The position numbers were made by a program, and so were the translations under genes. Positions 45,088 through 56,500 of a DNA stretch of 64,000 nt are shown here, one piece after another. This stretch comes from Rhizoctonia solani (taxonomy: Eukaryota > Basidiomycota > Agaricomycetes > Cantharellales > Ceratobasidiaceae): positions 2,170,001 to 2,234,000 of the forward strand of contig NC_057378.1 of the NCBI RefSeq assembly GCF_016906535.1. The letters run 5' to 3'. Each line of letters begins with the position of its first letter. Position 1 is the first letter of the stretch. Under the pieces are notes generated by a model that saw nothing but the letters and a program-made list of their open reading frames with translations, searched no databases and was not told the origin of the DNA.

Positions 45088-46161
45088 TTCTTTGGCTCGG
45101 TACGCGAATAAGAATGGAGGATGTCGCGGGAATCACTAGGCTAAGGTAGCCTCATGTTTTGTAGCTTGCCAGCATAGCAAGCCACCGAATCGGGGTACTG
45201 TGAAGCGCCCTCTTGATGAATTACTCCATACCTAAACGGGATACCAACGAGGTTGTCCTCGGTCGGATGCATCTCCCCGACCGGCATTTGGCTGTCCGAT
45301 CAGTTCCCATCAGGACTGAGCTGCCAAAAAAGGGGTGTAAAGGAACATCGGCATCTGTCCTTGACTATGGCTCATAGTTCATCGATGGCACCTACCTCGT
45401 GGAAAGTGGTTTCATACAGTGTGGCCCTACATGCGGGCGGCTGCCCCCCGCCCCCCTTGAATGAGTTCGCGCAAAATCCGTCTCGACGTTTCGTACCTTA
45501 GCACACGCCTCTGATATCGCGGTATGTGGTAATCAACCATCCCGACTACAACAGGTTAAGCATGCTTCCAAGTAGTGCATCGGGACAGTGGGAGGGACTT
45601 AAGAAAATAAAGGTCCCATGCGAGTGTGATCGACCCACAAAGGCCGAGTAGTCACGTGGTCGCGCCACTCCAGTCCCCGCGTTCCTGCGCCCAAGTACCG
45701 GCTCATGCATCTCCGCAAGCTCCGAATCACGGCCTCATTTTGGTAAATATTAGCTGCGCAGGATTGTTCTTCTGGCCTTATCTCAGCATCGTCCTGGTCT
45801 TCGAATCCTCTAGGTTTCGCTTTATAACTTGATGTGCCGGCTTCGGACTCAAATGATCGCTCCTTTATAAGCTCGTGTCACATTCTTAGGTTGTGGAGAT
45901 CTTTTACTGCGTTAAACTCGACTATCCGAAAATTTGGCTCGAGATTTTGTACAGCTTGAATACATGGTATATTGTGAGCATTGATATTGCGGCCCAATAT
46001 TGTCAATATTACCTATCTTCCGAAGGCATTCAACAATCGGGCTTTATAACTTCTCACTTTTGCGCACTGGAAGCTGAAAGATTAAAATCACTTCGTATCA
46101 AGATATTTAATAAGGCAAACATATGCAACTCCTGTACGTAATTAAACAGGATATGCCGAAA
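45088..46161. other. Intergenic with a degraded S-repeat piece
   Basis: Around 45625-45745 a degraded piece of repeat S is seen (CACGTGGTCGCG..., CAAGTACCGGCTCATG). Otherwise I see nothing in this stretch. Confidence 0.5.
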
Positions 46162-46173
46162 CACTGTGAAAAG
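46162..46173 (+). repeat. Left terminal inverted repeat of the CACTA element
   Basis: CACTGTGAAAAG, the exact reverse complement of 53395-53406, preceded by AAA. Confidence 0.93.
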
Positions 46174-46189
46174 TAACCTATTTAAACAT

Positions 46190-46372
46190 AGGGGGGGGTG
46201 CCCCTTAAAACCCGTCAGATTGCAATTTACTTACTTAAAATCAGCACTTAAAATTCTGAGCTGGTACCAAGGGGTACTTAAAACTCCAGGGGGAGGGGGT
46301 GCTTGGTTTAAGAGGGTATTCTACTCGGGACTCGTTGATAAATTACATGATAAATTTAAGTACATACAGCAG
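46190..46372 (+). repeat. Left subterminal repeats
   Basis: Several copies of (T)ACTTAAAA-like words occur near 46205, 46233, 46247 and 46276, and an inverted one near 46357. The word GGGGTACTTAAA has its exact inverse near 53189 at the other end. CACTA elements use subterminal repeats as binding sites for their second protein. Confidence 0.65.
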
Positions 46373-49300
46373 TTAATTTGCCCATCCATCTTCATTGTCC
46401 GAGTCATGCTCGTCCACCCGGAAGTCCGTGCGGCAAATTCCTCCACTACGATCAATGATTACCCATTCTCCTGCCTCCCGTGTTGCCCGTGTGAATACGC
46501 GCCCAGCGACGTTCTTGACAGACGTGATGTCAAGAACGAACGATCGCCCAAATTTTGTGAAGGAGATCCTTTCCTCGGCGGCATCTCCCTCTACATCCTT
46601 TGCCTCGGTGATATGTGCAAGGACGTGTGTTGTGGGGGCGTCAATTTCGTTTTCTTGGTCGGTGGGGAATGTGACCGCGAGAATAAAGTCAAGGCGGCCG
46701 TAACCGGTCACACCAATCATGTTAACGGTTGCATCAGGGTCGTTCTCGTTCTCATCTCTCTGAAATGTAAACTAACACAAAATTAATACAAAATAATAAC
46801 GGTCATGGGTGACTTACACGAACAAAAGACGAGTCGCGTTTGCCATAAATAGACGAGGGATTGCATGCAACGGCCGAACGGATACAATCACCCCCGTCAC
46901 CTATTCGGAGCTTTCCCCAGCGTTTGCATCGCTCCGGTAAGTACGCAAGCCACCCGTGGTATGTAAGACGAGGTAGCTGCCGAAAGTTGTTGGTGCGAAA
47001 GTACCTGGCAACATGTTGGCGGATGGTGCCTTTGAGACGAAACTCGCGGAGGCGGGGGAATCGAAGGATGATATCGTGCTGTTCATCTATCAAGGTATGA
47101 GTACCCGAAATTAATCCATAAATTTACTCACATTCGGGGTACATAAATTCCATTCGACTGATCGGAGCCGGCGCATCGTTCTTGCCAAAGAGCAGTGCCT
47201 TTCGAATGCTTGGGAATCGATTTGCTATTGCGGCGATTTGGCCCATATGAAGGACATGTTTGCTGATTGTCACATATGGTACTACTTTGGACTTGGCGCA
47301 AAAAGTGACTTCACGGCAGTATCGCTCCATACAAAATGACCATGCGACCCAGACAGGCCCGCAGCGGAGAACATCGTCGGCGACATGAAGAAGCGCATGT
47401 AGAGTTAGTTTACAGACACACAGCCTGTCGTATTTATATTGATAATAATATCTATTAAGAACATTAGTCTTGCAAGTGAGCAAAATTCAAGACTTACTCT
47501 TCGAAACCCTCGACGTAATGAGCAATCTCGTCTCTGAGTTGCTCTATTCGAGCTGTAGTGTTAGTAACTGAGGTAAGACACTTCATGATCTCCACAAGCT
47601 CCAGGTAATGTTCGTAGTATTTCTTGGCAAGCCGTCCACGTAGAACTACTGGTCCAATAAAAACTAGCCAGAAAGCCCAAGTCTCGCCGCAAAAAACCGC
47701 TTGGCTAGTCTGAATGTTAGGCAAGGGTCGAATGAATGCGGCAGGTAGTGTTTTTGAAGCCTCTTCGGTCTCAAGTCCAATAGCGGCCCAGTCGTCAGCA
47801 GATATCAAATAATCCTCGTCGCCAGAATCATCAATGCCGTGACAAGATCCAGTCCAAAGTGAGATAAGTTCACGGCCATGATTGAGAAGAAACAAGTGAA
47901 GGTATTCGTGCGGGTACGAGTCAGGCCGACAAATCGAGGGAATGCGGTCGAGGATCGAATGGTTGATGAGTCCGTAGTTCTTAGACAAGGCATCACGTTG
48001 GCGCTTTGTGTTGGCAGCATCCATTTCTCCAAGTTGGTCAGCGATCCTAGCTTTGGTGCGGAGAGGGAGATCGAGTGGGTTGTACGAAGGAATTGTATCG
48101 GGCGGGAAATCCTGTGGGTCAGGTCTGCCGTCTGGGATTGCGTCGGGGTAGTCGGCTGGGTTAGCAAGAGGGATGTAATAACCCTTGCGGCAGGTATGAT
48201 AAACACCAATGGCCTCGCACGCGCGACAAGGAACCTTGCCGTTTGGTCCTTTCATTTGGGTCACGTGCTTGATTGCCTGCATGTCGCCCGAAATGAGAAA
48301 AGCATGGGCCCGTAACTTGAACCGTTCCCGCCTAGTGACGTCGTAAGTCTCAACCCCACGAGCCTGTTCGATCGCCTCCCCCACAAACGGCTCCAGGTAC
48401 GAGTCAAAATCCTTCGGCTGGTTCGGTCCAGGGATAACGCCCAGGGGAATCAAATTGCGAAGCTTAACGCGTTCGCTTGCAGGGAGATTTAAATTGATGG
48501 CCATAATCGGCCAACAAGTACTTTTCTCAGAATGCGCCTGCTCGAATAGGTTGACGCCATCTGTCATGACCGCATAGGCAATGTCACGAGATCCATGAAA
48601 ATACCGGACTCCCAGGTCCTCACCTTCGACAATAATGTTACTTTCACACAGATCTTTATAGCGTTGCGAGTCAATGTAATCATCCATCCGGCCTTCTTCC
48701 TGTGTATAGTTGGCTCGATAATACATTCTCTTAATCATCTCCGGGTTGTTGAAATACCCCTGGAATCGAGGGGTTGTCGGGAGATACTCAAAAACCTGGC
48801 GTGGTCTTCCCTTTGAGTCATAGCGCGGCTCCTTACATGTAGAGCATATATCCTCGTTGGCGTAGGGTCCAGTGAATGCGTGACAGACGTTGATGCAGCA
48901 GTCAATTGGTTGAGGGGATATCCCAGAAAGAATAGCAAGCTTTCGGTGTAAGCAATAGGCTGAGAGCAAATAGATTTTTTCCCGAAATGAATACCGAATA
49001 CGTTTGTAGTTGCGCTGCGAGATGTGTCCAAACAGTCGTATAGCCATCATCTTGATGCTATCCATTTCTTCCTCGGTAAGAGTTTCGGCAACTGGTAATT
49101 GTAATTGTAAGATATTGCGTGCAAGAACTAAAAAAAGGAAAAAGAAAACTTACTAATGTTGTCCATTTCAAGAGTGTCTTCGTCAAACCAACGATCGTAC
49201 TCGCGATAATCCTCCTCCGTGATGTGTGCAAATCCATCCTTGTCAGGGGGTTCCTCGTCGTCGGGCGGGGGAGTTGGCGTTCACGAGGGAATGCGAACAG

Positions 49301-49720
49301 GGTTGTCGATATCGTGCCAATCGGCATGCAAGTCCTCCGACTCAGACAGCTTGCTGTCAAGGTGTGCGCCCATGTATGCATCAATATTGTTAAAGCTGTT
49401 GTCTGAATTCAAAATATAATGCAAATTTAGCTGCATACATTCGCAAAATACTAACCTCCAAGCCCTAAATCCCCTCCACGGTCTTTGTACTGATGCGCAT
49501 TATGCATTGTATGGTCAATATCCATTCCATTCTCACTATTTTCAGCGTTGTCCTCATCGTCTTCAATGTTGCCCGCACGCAAAAGTTGGTCTAGCCGCTG
49601 GGCTTCGGCTAGATGTCGATAGCGGGTGCGTATGTGGCACTCATGGGGGGTAGTACCATACTTATTTATTCCACAGTAACACCAAACACGCTCTCCGGTG
49701 ACTGCTCTACGGTCGGGCAT
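46373..49720 (-). CDS. Tnp2-type CACTA transposase
   Basis: Exon 1 starts at Met 49720 with a small Cys/His-rich region (W-C-Y-C...H-E-C...Y-R-H-L). It splices into an acidic segment. The large exon 47494-49065 (523 codons) holds the Tnp2 core: C-I-N-V-C-H-A-F-T-G-P-Y, C-x-x-C, Y-F-H-G-S-R-D-I-A, and K-V-P-C-R-A-C. Further exons (47124-47400, 46810-47093 and 46373-46720) give the DUF4218-like C-terminal part. A TGA at 49281-49283 interrupts the acidic segment in the frame I would splice (one change from CGA), so the copy may be disabled unless splicing avoids it. It would cut and rejoin the CACTG ends. Confidence 0.85.
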
Positions 49721-50049
49721 GTTGCGGTCGGACTTAGTGAAATTCGTTGGTTGTGGTCACGTGCTGATGGAAATTGCCGATTCCTCGCGCTCATTTGACC
49801 GCCGCCCTCCTTGCACCCTCTTGCTCTTAGCCACCACTAGCCACCCCCCGTTCTACTCCCCCAGCCGAAATTGCTCAAAATCGGCTTATACCAATAGATA
49901 AAGTGGCTCGAATCGTTCTCCATTATCATCCAATAGCCCCCCTACATTTCCAACGCATCCCATATTGTCCAGTCGCGAAGACTGGGTAAGTGACATTTCA
50001 CCAATTTCGTAATTTCTACTAATATGATCTCTTTATTCTAGTATCTACG
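49721..50049. promoter_or_regulatory. Shared divergent promoter of the two CACTA genes
   Basis: About 330 bp separate the two start codons, so both genes should be transcribed outward from here. I see no clear TATA box. A CACGTG E-box occurs near 49758. Confidence 0.5.
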
Positions 50050-53043
50050 ATGTCTCAAGACATCCTAGCATTGTTATCGAAGTTTGCAGCTAACCCTGAT
50101 CTCCTCCCACAGTTCCAGGCGTTCCTTGAGGCACAGGGCGCCGCAAAGTCATCAGTCCCTGGTAAGTACATTGTTTAGTACATTGAAAACAGCTATTCAA
50201 CGTTGTAGAAGGTGGATATATTTTATCTAGATTTATTACGCATTTTTAACCCCAACCCCAGAGTCTGGCCCACCCGCGGGCCCATCGATCCCCAATGCGG
50301 AAGAGACACGAGGCCAACCAACCACACGTAATCAGTGCTCGACACCTTGGTAAGTATCTAAATACCGTATCTATTGAGCTGGACAGCTAATCACACAATC
50401 TGGTAGTCAAAAGTCACCTCCCCGGCGCTCTATCAAGTAAGTACTAGCATATATTCTGGCATGCTAACTTGTCAATTAATTAACTTAACAGGGATCACAA
50501 AAACACGCAAAATCCATATCCTTCCCCTTCCGTCAATACTTCCATTCGGCATTCTTACCACTCCGACTCTCGCTCTCTCACTCACAATCATGCTCGTTCT
50601 CCAGCTCGTTCTCCAGCTCATTATCCGGCTCGTTCTCCCACTCGTAATCGTACTCGGTCTCCGGCTTTCGATCGTGCCCGGTCTTGCTGTCGTGATCGTG
50701 GTTGCGCCCGCCCCCACTCCCGCTCCCGTTCTCGCTCTTGCTCTCGGACCCGTTCTTGCTCTCGCTCTCGGACCCGTTCTCGCTCTTGCTCTTGTGTCCG
50801 GTCTTCTACTCACGATTGCGCCCCCGCCCGCTCCCGCTCTCAAGAGGGCCCTTATCATCACTCCAGCAACCAGCCTACCACTGAGACCAAGAAGCCAAGG
50901 GGCTGGGGCAAAGCAGATTATTACGATCAAATGCCGACATCTTATCAGAAAGGAGGCGGGTCAGAGGGCGGCAGACGTGGTGGACGCGTCTATGAATTTG
51001 TCAAAGGTGCCAAGGTCATCAAAGCCACTTTCCTCGAGCGCATGTCCCGCCAGGAGGCACACAAATTTATAGTCAAGCATGGTCACCCTTTTGGACACAA
51101 ATACAACATGTACTTTAATCCATACGGATATGTGCCCAAGGATCCAAAGGCGGTTGCGCGCATACATCAGCCCCCTGGTGAGTGTGGTGTTGACTGGCAG
51201 CTACTCTATGCAATGGGTTGCCGCGGAGACTATGACTTGTATAACAGCACGCGGGTAAGTCACACATTGGTCAAATGTATTGACTGACCCACTTGTTATA
51301 GGGAAAGATCCGGGCTGTGGCGAAGGCATTCGCATGTAGGATTGTGGAGCGCAGGCAGCTAGAAACAATAACTTGGGGTGACTTTGGTTCAAGCGATCGC
51401 AAGGAGTTCTATGATGGAGTAAATTATATATTTATTTGCTTCATTCTTGACACTCTGACTATTATATTTTTTAGTGTTATAAAGCTTGTCCATGGCTCTT
51501 CCATTTCCGGGGCGAGGCGAACGACGACTGCTGGGTGGCTCGATTGGTCATCCAGCAATATTTAGTTCAGGCCAAGGGATACGACCCAAAGCGAAGTAAG
51601 TGGCCGTGCATCTTATCTAATCATTGCTGACGTACGCTATAGCAAAACCCAGGGAACAGGACGACAATCTTCGTCGGAATGCATCCAAACTTGCGCATAA
51701 GGACGTAATCCCACCCAAGGACGAGGACCCGTACTATATCAATGTGCCAGAAGGGGGCTACGGCAATGGGCCCAAGCGGTTGGCGAAATTCAAGCGCTCT
51801 GATTCACCCTCTTGCGGGCGATCCTTGTCCACCCAACTGCCTCCCTCGACTTCGTCCTCGAATCGCCACGCTCGTCGGGCAGACAAGGTCGTTTCGGAGG
51901 AAGAAGCTCGCGCTACGGCGTCCAAGTCCAGCGCATCAACAACGAAGCCTGCAGCACAGCAGGGAAATAAGCAAAAGGCAAGTGTTGGAGTATACTTTTA
52001 ATAAATTCTAACTTGACATCTAGGTCCTTCGCAAGAGAAAGCGAGTTGTAGAGTCATCGGACAGTGAATCGGAGCAGGCAAGTTAATTGAATGTAAACGT
52101 ATACGAGTGTAACTAATAATTTACACTTCAAGGAGCCCGCTGCAAACGCAAATTCCCCGCCCCCGGCAAGCCCCCCGTCCCTCGACTCCCCCAGAGACCG
52201 CCCATCCCCGTCTCCGCCCCAGGATAGCCCCCCGTCCCCGTCTCCGCCCCCACCCCCGGCAAGGTCCCCAACAAAGACGCCTCGCTCAATCGTTGAGGTG
52301 GTTCTTCGGTCGCCAGCCCCGGTCAAACCCATGGTATGTCTTAGTTCTTGGTCGAAATCGAGCTGATCGTGCCACCATCCCAAGGAGCCCTGCCGAAAGG
52401 AGCCGTCAAAGCCTGCCGCCGACCCCAAAGAAACGCGGCGACTGAAGCGCAAGGCCGAAAACGATGTAAGTTCATCATGCTACCAAAACAATCACTTACG
52501 TTTCCTTGTAGCGAGATGAACCTGCCACAAAGAGGCAGCAGCCAAGCCGCGTCGTGGAGCCGGCCGTGGACAAGGATGCCGGGGAGCAGGGGCCATCGAA
52601 GCGAAAGATTCGTCCAAGAATGGTAAGCATATAGTCTCAGTTATTCGAGTATTAACATTGTTTCAAGCGCCCGAAACGCGATCCCACCCCCGAACCCGAA
52701 CCCAAGTCCCAGCTCCCCCCACCCCCACCCCCGCCTCCGAATCCGCCCCAGCAGCCCCAGCCCCAGCCCCAGCCCGAGGGAGGTAAGGAACATCCCGATG
52801 GTGGAGACGGTGCCTCATCCACCAAGCCCTCGGCCCCCAAGCCACGTGAGTCGACGCCTGCTCCCGATTCACCGCCCACTCCCAAGCAGACCAAGAGAGG
52901 GCGATCCAGGAATATACCCGATGTAGGCGCCTCTATTTATCTTGTAAATTAGCTAATTCGTCCACCAGGAGGAGAGCCGAGTCGTCAAAGTGACGAAAAT
53001 GACGATACGCACTCGCCGTGATGGACTTCGCACCCGCGAATGA
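50050..53043 (+). CDS. RS-domain accessory protein of the CACTA element
   Basis: I found no named family. About 13 short exons join in frame with GT-AG introns from Met 50050 (M-S-Q-D-I-L-A-L-L-S) to TGA 53041-53043. Exon 4 (about 50492-51255) encodes a stretch of Arg-Ser, Arg-Thr and Ser-Pro pairs like splicing-factor RS domains. A folded-looking block follows (Y-E-F-V-K-G-A-K-V, H-P-F-G-H-K-Y, C-G-V-D-W-Q-L-L-Y). Next come a C-W-V-A-R-L-V-I-Q-Q-Y segment and a long basic, Pro-rich C-terminus with nuclear-signal-like K-R-K-R. Its place inside the terminal repeats and its divergent pairing with the transposase suggest the role of the second CACTA protein. That role is inferred. Confidence 0.78.
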
Positions 53044-53169
53044 GTGGATTATCGCTAAGCCAACTTCGCGGTGCTGGCGACAAGGCGATGAGCTCAACGG
53101 ACTCATGATATTATATGCAATTGTACGACTTTTTTCGTGTGTGGCTGACCCGTGAATGTATGACCATTG

Positions 53170-53394
53170 AACCAATTAACGTGATTAATTTTAAGTACCC
53201 CGTCTAAGCTACTAGCTACGTGCACACGATCGTGTGACATTTAAGTGGTAAGGAGGTGTAATCCAATATGGAATTATAAGAAGGTGGAGTACTAAAAGGG
53301 TGACACTCCGATAAAGTACGCCCCATACGTAAACTTAAGTACTTAATCTAGTAAAATTTTAAAGCAGTTACCACCTTGTATTTTAAGCCGGTTT
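53170..53394 (+). repeat. Right subterminal repeats
   Basis: TTTTAAGTACCCC near 53189, TTTAAGTGG near 53240, ACTTAAGTACTTAA near 53334 and TTTTAAGCC near 53380 mirror the left-end words in inverted orientation. Confidence 0.65.
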
Positions 53395-53406
53395 CTTTTC
53401 ACAGTG
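53395..53406 (-). repeat. Right terminal inverted repeat of the CACTA element
   Basis: CTTTTCACAGTG, followed by the AAA duplication at 53407-53409. It lies 102 bp before the ATG of the NACHT-WD40 gene. Confidence 0.93.
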
Positions 53407-53508
53407 AAACACGTGACAATCAATGGGATGAGGGGATAAACCTGATGTATCCAGATCTTGACAGTCATCCTCAGAGCGTGCATTGTTGATTAACAACACA
53501 GTACCAAA

Positions 53509-56500
53509 ATGCCTTTCATGATAACGCTTAGAGAGTCGCTTGTGCGCATAGAAGACAAATGGAAGAAGCGTTTACGTATGGATGGTAGTCGCCCTACAGC
53601 TACTACCTCGGGCCCAGGCCCGAGCCAGGCGCCTGTAGCTGAATTCGCCCCCACCACTGCCACTAGCTCGATGCCCATGCAAAATATCGCTTTTGAATCC
53701 AGTGCCGAGCACGAGGCTTATACTTGTCTGCCCGAGCGGACCTCGAGCACGTGGATCGCAATCAGGGCCCTGGTGTCCTCCCTGGAATCGAGCACCGAGG
53801 TATTTGGACCCCTCAAATCAGCGATCTCTGGACTAAAAGGTTGCATTTCTATGTACGAGGTATGTATCGTGGATCCCTGTGGACGCTCGCTCTTATCCAT
53901 ATTCACGAATCTGAATAGAACGCAGGCAAGGAGAGCAAGGAGTACGAAGACCTGGCGATCAAACTGGAAAATATTCTGAATGACATGAATGAACACATTG
54001 AGCAGCCCACTGGAACTAGGACGACAGCCAGCGTGAGAAGGATTTATGCGTGAGCTCATCCTTCCTCGTATAGGGTAACTGAACCGATAGAGCTTCAGCG
54101 AGATCGAAGAAGAAGCAAAAATAGTAGCGGAAAAACAGGCCAGGGCGACAGGAAGCCATCTGATGGATGCAATGATGGGATCTGATGGTATTATAGAGTG
54201 CTATCGGCGGATTGACGGCCACCTGCAACGATTGGGGGTAAGCGCTGACAACCTATACATCGGCAATCTGACGAACTACGGATCCTTGCAGCTGAACGCG
54301 AGTATGAGCACCCTAAAAGCGGTGAATGAACAGACGATGGTGTGGTTCGCAATATCACTTTATATGATTGACTTACGTTGGTACCAGGAATCACGATTGG
54401 CCAAAATGTCACCTACCATGCCGGCCATCTACAACTCTGCAGAGTCCCAAGACCTCAAGCGAGGGAGCTGTGCACCGGGCACTCGACAGGTACAGATAGA
54501 ACTGCTATTGCAATGGGCGCACAGACCCGAAATAGGAAGAACATGCTGGATGAACGGAATGGCCGGAACCGGCAAAACAACTATCGCATATACCATCTGT
54601 GAGCGGCTCGACGCCACCTGCGAGCTAGGAGCCAGCTTCTTCTGCTCGCGGAGTATCCCAGAGTGCCGTCAGGTCAAGTTTATTATACCATCGATCGCAT
54701 ACCAGCTCGCTCGATTTTCTGCTCCATTTCGATTCGCCCTCGACAAGGTGCTCGAGTCGGATCCCGATGCTCATATGCGAACCCTAAAAACTCAATACGA
54801 GAAGCTGATTGTCGGACCGTTGCAAGAGGTTCAGAGATGCCTACCAACGCATTTTATTGTAGTTATTGATGCACTAGATGAATGCGAGAACGAGGATAGC
54901 GTCGGCCAAATTCTGGATCTACTCCTGTCGACTGCACACAACCTGCCTGTGAGGTATCTGGTATCAAGCCGGCCTGAAAGGACAATTACGCAACGGATGG
55001 CGGAGTTCGGAGATGGAAAAGAAGACGTACGACTAGTCCTTCACGATCTTAGCTCGGATTCGGTCAAAGCAGACATCGAGACATATATGCGATACGAACT
55101 GCGGCACGTTCCATTGACGGATGCTCAGTGGCTGGCGGTAATCAGTTCATGCGAGGTCCTATTCATTTATGCGTCGACTACGTGTCGCTACCTCAAGCAG
55201 GCTCACGAGACGAAGACCCTGGCGGAGGTTATAAATGCTATTACGAACCCGACTCATGGATCCATGGAATATCAAGGCGACAACGCAATCGACGAATTAT
55301 ACACTACGATACTAGATGCAGCGTTCAACAAGTCTGGGTTCAACAAGGCGAATAAAAAACGAATGAAGAACATCCTGGAGACCGTGATATGTGCTATTAA
55401 ACCCATTACCCTAGATGCTATCGCAGATTTGACAGGGCTAGAAAGTGGAGAACAAGCGGATGCGTTGCTGAAGCCCCTAAGATCGGTTCTAAACGTGGCC
55501 ACAGAAACTGGGCTCGTAAACTCCCTGCATGCCTCATTCCCTGACTTTATACTCTCTCCGGAACGATCCGGCTTGTATCACTGCCAGCCAAATATCCGAC
55601 ATGCCAGGATGGCCAAAACCTGTTTGCGGCTCATTGATGCAATTGAACCAAAATTTAATATATGTGATTTGCCTTCGTCTTACCTCCTAGACGCGGAGGT
55701 CAACGGCCTGCATAGACGAGTGGCTCAGTCAATATCTCTGGGCCTGATGTATGCATGCCGCTATTGGTCTGCTCATCTGAGTCTCGGGGAGTACCAAAAT
55801 GGCCTGGTTGAACTTGTTCACGGATTTTTCTCATCATGTTTACTCCTCTGGATAGAGATAATCAACCTAACTAAAAACATGCGCAGTGGGACAGCGATTA
55901 TTCAGGATGCAGAGAAGTGGTGCAATGTAAGCTATTGTCCACATTTGACTGCATAGTCCAATTCAATCTTGATACAGGAAAAGGGCGTACCTCAGGAGGT
56001 AACACAGCTAGCACACGACGCATCTCAGTTTATATCAATCTATGCCAATCATCCCGTGTCCCAAAGCACTCCACATATCTATGTTTCCATGCTGCCGTTC
56101 TGGCCTCGATCTCGACCACTCTCGGCTGCATATATGCCAAGAACATCCGGACTTGTGCGGCCGACAGGAACAGCGATCGATCGACGGCGACTGGCACTCA
56201 TAGCCACCTGGAAGGTCTCGACCGAAAACGTGCAGTCGATCAGTCTGTCAAGAGACGGAAGACGACTTGTGGCACCTACCGCAGACAGCATCGACGTGTA
56301 CGATACGACCACGGGCGATATTGCGCTCAGTCTTACCGAAGAGCGTACAAAGTACATCGACTACGTTGCAATATCTCCCGATGGCTCCAAGGTAGCCTTT
56401 TCTAGTCGCGGCGATACCTCATATATGTGGGATACTGCCAAAGGCGGCACGGTCACAAGACTGCTTCCTGATGGCGTGTTCGGTGGTCGATCCCTTTCGT

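Larger units (their letters stand above)
46162..53406. mobile_element. Complete CACTA-superfamily transposon, 7,245 bp
   Basis: Both ends carry the perfect inverted repeat CACTGTGAAAAG (46162-46173 and 53395-53406). It extends imperfectly for about 12 more bases. The flanks are a 3-bp duplication AAA (46159-46161 and 53407-53409), as expected for CACTA elements. Inside lie a Tnp2-type transposase on the minus strand and a divergent RS-domain gene on the plus strand. Both ends have AT-rich subterminal repeats around TACTTAAAA. Confidence 0.92.

Noticed and set aside
50472..50930. Minus-strand ORF rich in Arg-Ala and Thr
   Set aside because: It is the antisense of the RS-domain exon; the plus frame joins its neighbours through proper splice sites.
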